DNA of 37,132 nt from Candidatus Sumerlaeia bacterium. Its GTDB lineage: Bacteria; Sumerlaeota; Sumerlaeia; JADFCW01. Within the stretch, counting starts at the first letter, position 1. The number at the start of each line of letters is the position of its first letter. A model generated the notes under the pieces. It did no database searches. It was not told the DNA's origin and saw only the letters and a program-made list of their open reading frames with translations. Of the stretch, positions 16,895 through 23,450 are shown piece by piece. The stretch is from NCBI GenBank assembly GCA_026415575.1, contig JAOAGV010000001.1, forward strand, positions 358 to 37,489, written 5' to 3'. The position numbers and the translations under genes are program-made.

Positions 16895-18661
16895 TCAGAC
16901 GGCAAGAAGTTCGAGCCAATCGGCAACGAGGCTGAGAGCGCCTTGTTCGTCTTCGATTTTGCCGCGCACGCGAAACGGTCCCACATGCACGGTCAGCGGC
17001 GCAAACCGGCGATAGGCCTGCGGGAAAAGTGTGACCTCGAAGGTGTCGGTAAGGTCTTCAAGCGAGAGGAATTTCATAAAGCGGGACGGACGTCCTTCCT
17101 GTCCGCGCGTGCGCACCAGTTTCGAGGCAATCGGCCAGCCGATCATCGTGACGCGGCGGCCGACGTGGCGGTGCATGTCGCACGCGGCCACTGTGCCGCG
17201 CCATACCTGCGCCGGCAGCAGATCGAGGGGATGGGCGCTGACGCCGTAGCCGAGCAGTTCGATTTCGTCGGCCACGCGCTCGGCGATTTTCGATTTTGGA
17301 TTTTGGATTTTGGACGGGGGAGACGGAGCGGAACGAATGGGAACCCCGGATGAACACAGATTTTCACTAATCTTCATCGGTGTGAACCTGTCTTTGTCTG
17401 TCGTTCGTTTTTCGCAATTCAAAATCGAAAATCCAAGGTCTCCAAGGTCGTTTTCCCGTTCGCGCCGCCGAAAATATAAATCCATCGTCAGAGAGAGTTG
17501 TTCGCGGGGGATACCGAATCGGTCGAACGCACCGACGCGGATCAGACTCTCGGTCGCTTCGGGGCCGGCGCGCGTGCGACGCAGAAAGTCCTCAAGCCCG
17601 TCGAACAGCCGCTCGCGCCGCGCCCGCACAATCTGCCGCGCCAGACTCAGCGGAAAGTTTTTGATCGCCGAAAATCCTACACGTACATACCCAATTTTGG
17701 ATTTCCGATTTTGGATTTTGGATGGGGGATGCGGATCTGTGGTTCGCTTTTCCCCGTCCAAACTCGAAAATCCAAAATCCCAAATCCCCTTCTCCGTCTT
17801 TCCCGAATACTCGACCTCACTCTCATTCACGTCGGGCGGCAACACGCGCAGACCCAGCCGCCGGCACTCCTGAATATAGGCCGCCGCTCCATAGAATCCG
17901 CCGCCGTTCGATAGCACCGCCGCCATGAACTCCGCCGGATGGTGCGCCTTGAGATACGCCACCTGATAGGACAGCACGGCGAACGCCGCCGAGTGGCCTT
18001 TGCAGAACGAGTAGGCGGCGAACGACTCGATCTGCCGCCACAGTTCGGCGACGGCCTCCTCGCGCAGGCCGCGCGCGCTGCAGCCGGCAAAGAAGCGGTT
18101 GGCAAGCTGCTCGAACGCCGCCCGCCCGCCGCCCTTGCCGCACATGGCACGGCGCAGGATATCCGCCTCGCCCAACGTCAGCCCGCCCAGTTCGTGCACC
18201 ACCTTGAGCACATCTTCCTGATAGACCATGACGCCGTGCGTGTCGGCGAGAAGCGTTTCTACTTGCGGAATGCGCAATGCGGAATGCGGATGGACCGATT
18301 GCGGATTGGAAACGGGGCGGTTTGGGATTTTGGATTGAGAGACGCCATCCCCAAATGGCTTCCTCCGCGCCGCCCGAAACCGCTCGACATAGAGTTTCAT
18401 CATCCCCGACTCGGCCACGCCCGGTCGGATGATGGACGACGCGGCCACGACATCCTCGTAACATTCGCAACGCATGCGCTGAAACAGCCCGCGCATCGAG
18501 GGACTTTCGATATAGAAACACCCCATCGTCCGCCCCGAACGAATCAACTCGGCCGTCGCCGGATCGCGCTGGAGCGCATCGAGATCGTCGAGGATCGAAA
18601 GGTCGGTCTCCTCGGATTCCAACTCGTGTGTGTTTCTCACTGCAGGCATGTTTTGCACCAC
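16895..18661 (-). CDS. dnaE: DNA polymerase III alpha subunit (DnaE type), C-terminal half of an interrupted gene
   Basis: This 588-residue frame continues the polymerase from its fingers region: RTMGCFYIESPSMRGLFQRM, RPGVAESGMMKLYVERFR, DTHGVMVYQEDVLKVVHELGG, and the KGHSAAFAVLSYQVAYLKAHHP motif. It ends with an OB-fold-like segment (GRRVTMIGWPI, EVTLFPQAYRR). It lies in the same frame as the upstream half. The two are separated by an insertion with two in-frame TGA codons (18671-18673 and 18662-18664). The start shown is a GTG; ATG 18649 is an alternative, and neither has a ribosome site. Three blocks with no expected place in the family interrupt it: about 18264-18350, 17691-17812 and 17285-17450. 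All encode repeat-derived peptides such as PPSKIQNRKSKI. The downstream frame is intact and long, so decay must be recent or the half is still translated. Confidence 0.85.
   Translation of the reverse strand: MVQNMPAVRNTHELESEETDLSILDDLDALQRDPATAELIRSGRTMGCFYIESPSMRGLFQRMRCECYEDVVAASSIIRPGVAESGMMKLYVERFRAARRKPFGDGVSQSKIPNRPVSNPQSVHPHSALRIPQVETLLADTHGVMVYQEDVLKVVHELGGLTLGEADILRRAMCGKGGGRAAFEQLANRFFAGCSARGLREEAVAELWRQIESFAAYSFCKGHSAAFAVLSYQVAYLKAHHPAEFMAAVLSNGGGFYGAAAYIQECRRLGLRVLPPDVNESEVEYSGKTEKGIWDFGFSSLDGEKRTTDPHPPSKIQNRKSKIGYVRVGFSAIKNFPLSLARQIVRARRERLFDGLEDFLRRTRAGPEATESLIRVGAFDRFGIPREQLSLTMDLYFRRRERENDLGDLGFSILNCEKRTTDKDRFTPMKISENLCSSGVPIRSAPSPPSKIQNPKSKIAERVADEIELLGYGVSAHPLDLLPAQVWRGTVAACDMHRHVGRRVTMIGWPIASKLVRTRGQEGRPSRFMKFLSLEDLTDTFEVTLFPQAYRRFAPLTVHVGPFRVRGKIEDEQGALSLVADWLELLAV
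17285..17450. repeat. Palindromic repeat element A1 inside dnaE (in frame)
   Basis: The left arm (17285-17320) holds GATTTTGGATTTTGGATTTTGG. The right arm (17413-17449) holds the complementary words CAAAATCGAAAATCC. The centre carries CGGATGAACACAGATTTTCAC. On the coding strand it adds about 55-60 residues ending in PPSKIQNPKSKI, between YFRRRE and the family segment ERVADEIELLGYG. The reading frame is kept. Confidence 0.8.
17691..17812. repeat. Palindromic repeat element A2 inside dnaE (in frame)
   Basis: Arms are at 17693-17725 (TTTTGGATTTCCGATTTTGG) and 17757-17787 (complementary CGAAAATCCAAAATCC). It is translated as a block containing WDFGFSSLDGEK and PPSKIQNRKSKI. It separates PDVNESEVEY from YVRVGFSAIKNF, which are adjacent in ordinary DnaE proteins. 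Confidence 0.8.
18264..18350. repeat. Repeat insertion A3 inside dnaE (in frame)
   Basis: This contains tandem GCGGAATGC words followed by TTTGGGATTTTGGATTGAGAG, the family's arm sequence. The encoded block (SQSKIPNRPVSNPQSVHPHS) lies between RAARRKPFG and VETLLADTHGVMVYQ. It looks like two repeat types side by side. Confidence 0.7.
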
Positions 18662-18772
18662 TCATCGCGATCAAGAAATGCGATTCCGCTGGTTGGCGAC
18701 CTGCGCCACTTTTTTCTCTCCCGCATTTTCCCATTCCTCCGCCTTCCCACTCCCCACTTCCACCGTCCGCAC
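18649..18772. repeat. Insertion that splits dnaE (GTGGGAA-type repeat plus in-frame stops)
   Basis: On the coding strand, GTGGAAGTGGGGAGTGGG and similar G-rich words follow the conserved RSLGVLRDCVRTVE. A non-conserved stretch with TGA at 18671-18673 and TGA at 18662-18664 comes next, before the family sequence resumes at about TDLSILDDLDALQ. Other DnaE proteins have only a short loop here. Boundaries are approximate. Confidence 0.65.
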
Positions 18773-20704
18773 ACAATCCCGCAGGACGCCCAGCGAGCGG
18801 TTGCCGAGGATGTCCATCTTGATCAGGCCCAGCGCCTCGATCGCATGCATCTCCATTTGCGTGATAATCGGCCCTTTGGTCGAGCGCACAAGCGGCGTAT
18901 AGTTCGTGACCGGCTCGGGCGTGATCAGCAATCCGCCGCAGTGGATCGAAAGATGGCGCGGGAAACCGATCAGGCGCTCGGCGCAGGCGAGGATGGTTTT
19001 CCATGGTTCCTGACCGACAGGCAGGTCGCGGCATTCGGGAAAAATTTCGGGCAATTCGGCGAGGCGCTTGCCTTCGCCCAACCAGCCGGGAATCGGGCGC
19101 GTGAAGCGGTTGACCTCGGCCTCCGCAAGGCCCATCGCCTTGCCCACCTCGCGGATGGCCTGGCGCGGCTGCAGGGTGATGTGCGTGGCGATGAGGGCGA
19201 CGCGGTCGCGGCCGAAATGGTCGAAAATCCAGCGGACGACGTCGTCGCGTTGGCGCCACGAGAAGTCGAGGTCAATGTCGGGCGGCGAGCGGCGCTCGGG
19301 GTTCAAAAACCGCTCGAAATACAGATTGTGCCGGATCGGGTCCACGGGTGTCAGCCCCAGCGCAAACGAGACAATCGAGTTGGCCGCCGAGCCACGTCCG
19401 AGCAACAGCCAGCCGCGCCGGCGCGCCTCGTCGGCGATTTCGTGGACCGCCAGAAAATACTCGGCAAATCCCAGCCGCGCGATGATCTCGAGCTCGTATT
19501 CGAGCCGGCGCGTGGCCGTCGGCGTCAGCGGCCGATAGCGCTGCTTCAATCCGTCGAATGTTACTTTCCAGAGGTGTGAAAACGCCGTTTCGCCCGCCGG
19601 CAGTGTGACACGCGGAAATTTCCAGCCGCCCAGAAGCGGCGGCTCGCGCAACGCCCAGTCCACATTGCACCGCTCGGCGATATAGAGCGTGTTGCGCAGG
19701 GCCGAGCCCAGACCGCGAAACAGGCGCGCCATTTCGGCGGGGGTGCGGAAGTAGTGCTCGGCATCCACCACGGCGAACGAGGCGGCATTGATTTTGGATT
19801 TTTGACTTTGGATTTTGGATTGAGGGAAGGGAACCACAGATTGCCCAAATTTCCCAGATTCATACGGGTTTTTTATCTGTGTGAATTTGTGTTCATCCGG
19901 GGGTTGCTCTTCTTTCCCCATATTTTCGCAGTCCAAAATCGAGAATCCAAAATCCGAAATCGCTTCATCGTCCAGCGTCTCGATGGTGCGCTGGGCGGCA
20001 ATGGCGCGAAGCAAGCGGTAGAGCGGATAGTCGTCGCGGCAAGCGAAGTGGACGTCGCACGTGGCGACGATGGGAATGTGCAGGGCGGCGGCCAGCTCGT
20101 AGAGGCGGCGGCAAAGGCCGCGCCGGCGCGCCGTCAGGATCAACTCCGCAAAGACGTTGCGGCGGCCTGCCAACACACGCAGCAACACCGGAGAGTCGGT
20201 CAGAATCCAGACGTGGTTTTCCGACAACGCCAACAGTGCCTCAAGGAGCGAGCCGGAGACTTGGGATTTTTGATTCTCACCGGTTTCTTCCACACCTCGC
20301 CGCGTCACGAGGCGCGAGATTTCCGCGTAACCTTCGGCGTCGCGCGCCAGAACTACGGCCCGGGGCGTCGAAATGAAATCTGGGATTTTGGATTGAGGGA
20401 AAGGCCCCCCAGATTGCACAGATTCCTTTTTGGGGCCCTCAAGACCTGTCCTAAACAAAATCCGCTCATCCATTTCCGGCGGATCGAACCCGTCAATCTC
20501 GGCGCCGAGGATCGGCTTGATGCCTGCCGCGCGACACGCCCGCGCAAACGGCACGACAGCATACAGGCCGTTGGTGTCGGTCAGCGCCACGGCGCTCATA
20601 CCCGCCTGTCGCGCCGCCTCGACAATTTCGCCGACCGAGAGCGTGCTGTCCAGAAAACTGTAGTGGCTGTGAACATGCAAATGCACAAACATACCGCATT
20701 TCAT
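18671..20704 (-). CDS. dnaE: DNA polymerase III alpha subunit (DnaE type), N-terminal half of an interrupted gene
   Basis: This 677-residue frame starts with a PHP domain (FVHLHVHSHYSFLD, ALTDTNGL, IKPILGAEI, ATCDVHFACRDDYPL). The C-family palm follows: GRGSAANSIVSFALGLTPVDP, the two catalytic aspartates in PPDIDLDF (about residue 474), and the third in LIKMDILGNRSLG (about 630). All catalytic residues are therefore in this half, with the fingers in the other. It ends at TGA 18671-18673 after a repeat-derived tail. Three in-frame insertions interrupt it (about 20372-20455, 20258-20282, 19789-19961). ATG 20704 is used; ATG 20692 is possible. It follows the SOS-type promoter and the 125-residue gene by 55 bp, suggesting a damage-induced, possibly translesion, DnaE rather than the main replicase. 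That role is inferred from context. No imuB-like gene is visible. Confidence 0.85.
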   Translation of the reverse strand: MKCGMFVHLHVHSHYSFLDSTLSVGEIVEAARQAGMSAVALTDTNGLYAVVPFARACRAAGIKPILGAEIDGFDPPEMDERILFRTGLEGPKKESVQSGGPFPQSKIPDFISTPRAVVLARDAEGYAEISRLVTRRGVEETGENQKSQVSGSLLEALLALSENHVWILTDSPVLLRVLAGRRNVFAELILTARRRGLCRRLYELAAALHIPIVATCDVHFACRDDYPLYRLLRAIAAQRTIETLDDEAISDFGFSILDCENMGKEEQPPDEHKFTQIKNPYESGKFGQSVVPFPQSKIQSQKSKINAASFAVVDAEHYFRTPAEMARLFRGLGSALRNTLYIAERCNVDWALREPPLLGGWKFPRVTLPAGETAFSHLWKVTFDGLKQRYRPLTPTATRRLEYELEIIARLGFAEYFLAVHEIADEARRRGWLLLGRGSAANSIVSFALGLTPVDPIRHNLYFERFLNPERRSPPDIDLDFSWRQRDDVVRWIFDHFGRDRVALIATHITLQPRQAIREVGKAMGLAEAEVNRFTRPIPGWLGEGKRLAELPEIFPECRDLPVGQEPWKTILACAERLIGFPRHLSIHCGGLLITPEPVTNYTPLVRSTKGPIITQMEMHAIEALGLIKMDILGNRSLGVLRDCVRTVEVGSGKAEEWENAGEKKVAQVANQRNRIS
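19789..19961. repeat. Palindromic repeat element A4 inside dnaE (in frame, longest copy)
   Basis: The arm at 19790-19825 (GATTTTGGATTTTTGACTTTGG, then ATTTTGGATTGAGGG) pairs with 19931-19961 (CCAAAATCGAGAATCCAAAATCC). The centre carries ATCTGTGTGAATTTGTGTTCATCCG and AGATTGCCCAAATTTCCCAGATTC. The translated block runs from DFGFSILDCENMG to PQSKIQSQKSKI. It interrupts the segment between TLDDEA and DAEHYFRTPAEMARLF. Confidence 0.82.
20258..20282. repeat. Short repeat remnant A5 inside dnaE (in frame)
   Basis: A single arm-like piece (TTGGGATTTTTGATTCTC) encodes about ten extra residues (GENQKSQVS) between VTRRGVEE and LLEALLALSENHVW. It may be a single-arm or decayed copy. Confidence 0.5.
20372..20455. 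repeat. Repeat insertion A6 inside dnaE (in frame)
   Basis: It contains CTGGGATTTTGGATTGAGGGAAAGG, which matches the arm end of element A4. It then has CAGATTGCACAGATTCC, similar to the A4 centre. The encoded block (about PKKESVQSGGPFPQSKIPDF) separates GAEIDGFDPPEMDE from RAVVLARDAEGYAEI, which are close together in ordinary PHP domains. Confidence 0.75.
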
Positions 20705-20759
20705 GATCTACATTCGGTTGGAATGGAAAACAAAGCAGACCCTTGGGGTTGCGGGTTTT

Positions 20760-21137
20760 TCAAAACGGTTTCACATCCACGCCGGCCTCGCGCCATTTGT
20801 GTCGAATCCGCTCGACCTCGTCGTATCCGATCCACAGCGAGCGCACGGAGGCCAGCGTGGCGGCAATCGCCCTTACGCCCTCGCGGTCGAGATCGGTCGG
20901 TCGGGTCTTGAAGAGCATCCCCACCCAATAGACCAGCGTGCTCAGGGGCCCGCAGGCCGGCGGGATGTTGCGCGTCAGAGCATCGGCGCGACGGATCACC
21001 GCGACAAACGCCTCGGTGTCGCTGCAATCGCTGTCGGCAAACCGCCGGCACCAGCCGGCCAGTTCGCCCAGTTCCTTCAACACCAGCGACTCGTGGTCGG
21101 TGGCCATGTGGGCGGCGAAAAGAGATATGACGGCCAT
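20760..21137 (-). CDS. Conserved-looking hypothetical protein upstream of dnaE, SOS-type promoter
   Basis: ATG 21137 is chosen because GAGGTGA lies a few bases before it; a frame extending to 21209 has no such site. I do not recognise the 125-residue product. It starts MAVISLFAAHMATDHESLV, has a moderately acidic helical composition, a run of Asp/Cys (FADSDCSDTEAF), and ends with an Arg-rich segment, EVERIRHKWREAGVDVKPF. There is no signal peptide, clear transmembrane segment or known nucleotide-binding motif. It is the first gene after the LexA-like operator and is followed 55 bp later by dnaE, so the two are likely one operon. By position it could be a polymerase accessory protein or a checkpoint-like factor; this is a guess from context only. 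Confidence 0.7.
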   Translation of the reverse strand: MAVISLFAAHMATDHESLVLKELGELAGWCRRFADSDCSDTEAFVAVIRRADALTRNIPPACGPLSTLVYWVGMLFKTRPTDLDREGVRAIAATLASVRSLWIGYDEVERIRHKWREAGVDVKPF

Positions 21138-21217
21138 GGAAATCACCTCGGAGTTGGAATGGTTTTCGGCAACCGGCGGAGGCGTGTTCGACGGTGCTTG
21201 CCGAGCCAACCAAGAGG

Positions 21218-21248
21218 ACTATAGAACATTTGTTCTATTCCGCGTCAA
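21218..21248 (-). promoter_or_regulatory. Sigma-70-like promoter for the dnaE operon
   Basis: Read on the minus strand: TTGACG (21248-21243, five of six to TTGACA), a 19-base spacer, then TATAGT (21223-21218, five of six to TATAAT). The spacer is two bases longer than ideal. The operator at 21221-21238 occupies most of the spacer and the upstream half of the -10 box. Transcription would start about 75 bases before the ATG at 21137. Confidence 0.7.
21221..21238. promoter_or_regulatory. LexA-type SOS operator, perfect ATAGAAC-N4-GTTCTAT dyad
   Basis: The dyad has perfect 7-base arms around a 4-base spacer. Its core GAAC-ATTT-GTTC matches the GAAC-N4-GTTC LexA box known from Gram-positive bacteria and several other phyla. 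It overlaps the -10 element and spacer of the promoter, the expected place for a repressor site. No lexA gene lies in this window. Confidence 0.8.
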
Positions 21249-21505
21249 GAAAATTTTTGCCCAAAAAAATTACCCCATAGCTTCTTCCAGAAATCGGAGT
21301 GCGGTGGCCGCAGGGGCAGATCGGCAATCTTTTGAAGTATGCGCGCTACTCAGGCTCGACCGGGCATTTGACTTCTGCATGGAACTCGCCAGTCCGGAAG
21401 CAAATCTCCTATCTCCACACCGGCGGGCCGGCCTTTTGGTCCTGAACGCACTTCATCCGGAATCGCGGCTTGACAGCAACGGCCTGCGCCGGCACGGTCG
21501 CCGCC

Positions 21506-23320
21506 ATGAACGCCGCGTCCGACACATCGGCCAAAGCGCTTCGGATTCCCGCCGTACTTCTTGTCGTGGCGGCGGCCTTCTCCTATGGCTTTGTTCCCGA
21601 ACGGGCCGACAATGACGTTTGGTGGCATCTGAAGACGGGGAAACTGATTGTCGAGGGACGGCATTTGCCGGCCACCGATCCTTTCACCTTCACGGCCGAA
21701 AATCTCCCGTGGCATAATCACGAGTGGCTGGCGCAGGCCGTTTTTTATCAAATCTTTCACTGGGGCGGCGGCGTGGCGGCCAATCTCATCGGGCTGCGCG
21801 CGTTGATCGCCTTCAAATCGGTGCTGCTGGCTCTTGCATGGCTGCTGCTGCTTTGGCTTGTCCATGAGCGCTGCCGCTCGGCGACCCTTGCAGCCGGAAT
21901 CGCCCTGCTTGCGTTGGATGTTTCGCGCTACACGCTGTATCCGCGCCCGCCGGTTTTTACCTACTTTCTGATGGCTGTGTTTCTTCTGGTGCTGCAAAAA
22001 TGGAAAACGCGACAATGGCCGCCGGCCGTGCTGCTGGCCTTGCCGCCGGCAACCGCACTCTGGGCAAATCTGCACGGCGGTTTTCTGGTTGGACTGATCC
22101 TTGTCGCTTTATATGGCGCGGGGGAAGTTGCTGAACACTTCTGGTGGAAGGGCGAAGCGGCCGGGGCGGGGTGGGCCGTCCCCCTGCGGCACCGACTGAG
22201 TTGGCTTGGCGGAGTGTTCCTTGCGTGTCTGGCTGCTTCATTGTGCACCCCCTATCACTACCATCTCTACGAATTGCCGTTTCGCGTGATGAGTTCGACA
22301 GCGTTGGTCAAGACCATTGCCGAAATGCGCTCGCCGCTCGATCCGGCGGTTGCGCGTTTTTATCTGTCGTTCTTTCTTATGGCGGTGCTGCTTGTAAGCG
22401 GCTTGGCCGCCGCGCGCTATTTGGGAGCCGCGCGACCGCCCGCCGCCGATCTGTTTATCCTTCTTTTCTTCGGCTATCAGGCCGCACGCCACACGCGACA
22501 TCTGCCGCTGTTTGCCATTGCCTGTGCGCCGATTCTCGGCCACGCCGCCGGACAGATTCTTGATCGCTACGGCGAGTTGGTCCGCCGGCGGATTGCATGG
22601 ATCGCCGCGGCGGTGTTGATCGCGGCGTTTGTCTATCTGGGCGGCGTGCGGCATTTTCCGGAAACCTATTGGAACCGGAATCGGCACTTGGCACGCGGCG
22701 TGACGTATATCGAAATCAACTTTCCCAAAGAGGTCTGCGACTTTATCGAGCGGAACGACTTCAGCGGCCGCATGTTCAATCCGGTCAATTGCGCCGGCTA
22801 CCTCATCTGGCGGCTGAGCCCCGAGTTGCACAAAATCTTCACCGACAGCCGGTTTGACATCTTCGGCGATCAGTTCATCTGGCATGAGTGGGCCGTCCGA
22901 CACGGCATCGAGCGCGAGGACTGGGATCGCATCGCGTGGGAGCGGCTGGGCCTGACCGAGCGCGAAGGCCGTCACGTGCGCGAGAGATGCGGCGGTGATG
23001 GCTGGGCCGAGATTCTCGACCGCTGGCAGATCAATTATGTGATTGCCGAGCGGTCGTGGCCCGGACTGAACAAGTTGCGGGGGGCGACGCAATGGGAAAG
23101 CGTGTTCCAATGGATCAAGCCCTTCGAGCCGCGCGAGGGATACGAGATTTTCATCCGCCGCACGCCGGAAAACTTTGCCCTCATCTCCAACTGCCGAAGA
23201 CTGTTCGAGGAGTATCAACGGCGCTATCGTGCCGAACGACGGGCCGAAGCGCCGGCGCGCCGGCAACGGGAACTGCCCGCTCCGCCATTTGAAAAGCCCG
23301 GCAAAAATACGACACCCTGA
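21506..23320 (+). CDS. Polytopic membrane protein, GT-C-like
   Basis: This is a 604-residue protein with many hydrophobic helices in the first 400 residues and a soluble C-terminal region of about 190 residues. After helix 1 the first outer loop reads ADNDVWWHLKTGKLI, then DPFTFT and WHNHEWLAQAVFYQ. That arrangement of acidic and aromatic residues is common in bacterial GT-C-type membrane transferases and related uncharacterised proteins. The C-terminal part contains GRMFNPVNCAGYLIWRL and IFTDSRFDIFGD, which also recur in this protein type. ATG 21506 is taken over a TTG at 21470; neither has a clear ribosome site. It may transfer a sugar from a polyprenyl-phosphate donor, but no activity is proven for this architecture. 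The next gene, 130 bp downstream, is a GT87-type protein, which supports a glycan role. Confidence 0.8.
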   Translation: MNAASDTSAKALRIPAVLLVVAAAFSYGFVPERADNDVWWHLKTGKLIVEGRHLPATDPFTFTAENLPWHNHEWLAQAVFYQIFHWGGGVAANLIGLRALIAFKSVLLALAWLLLLWLVHERCRSATLAAGIALLALDVSRYTLYPRPPVFTYFLMAVFLLVLQKWKTRQWPPAVLLALPPATALWANLHGGFLVGLILVALYGAGEVAEHFWWKGEAAGAGWAVPLRHRLSWLGGVFLACLAASLCTPYHYHLYELPFRVMSSTALVKTIAEMRSPLDPAVARFYLSFFLMAVLLVSGLAAARYLGAARPPAADLFILLFFGYQAARHTRHLPLFAIACAPILGHAAGQILDRYGELVRRRIAWIAAAVLIAAFVYLGGVRHFPETYWNRNRHLARGVTYIEINFPKEVCDFIERNDFSGRMFNPVNCAGYLIWRLSPELHKIFTDSRFDIFGDQFIWHEWAVRHGIEREDWDRIAWERLGLTEREGRHVRERCGGDGWAEILDRWQINYVIAERSWPGLNKLRGATQWESVFQWIKPFEPREGYEIFIRRTPENFALISNCRRLFEEYQRRYRAERRAEAPARRQRELPAPPFEKPGKNTTP

Positions 23321-23450
23321 AGTGGGAACGACAAACAGCAAACCAAAGTTTGCGCCCCATGTTTTTGGTGCTCGATCTCCATCAATTGCGACGTGAAGGA
23401 TTCCGCGCAGCCCCACAATCAACTGTGTTCCACCGCTGGAACGAATAACG

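Larger units (their letters stand above)
21138..21505. other. 368-bp divergent intergenic region
   Basis: This holds the SOS-type promoter and operator near its left end and an AT-rich tract (about 21249-21290). The remainder up to 21505 shows only short unsupported frames. No separate promoter for the plus-strand membrane-protein gene was recognised. Confidence 0.5.

Noticed and set aside
18662-18673. UGA recoding (selenocysteine or stop reassignment) at the break in dnaE
   Set aside because: Two UGA codons in non-conserved repeat sequence, no catalytic Cys position and no visible SECIS-like stem; other genes here use UGA as a normal stop.
18600-18780. Split dnaE explained by a split intein, as in cyanobacterial DnaE
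   Set aside because: No intein block motifs, no Cys/Ser at the junction start and no His-Asn end are seen; the break is in repeat-like sequence with two stop codons.
17285-20455. CRISPR array, suggested by recurring AT-rich words
   Set aside because: The copies are irregularly spaced, differ in length, are inverted within themselves and lie inside a translated frame; there are no uniform spacers or cas genes.
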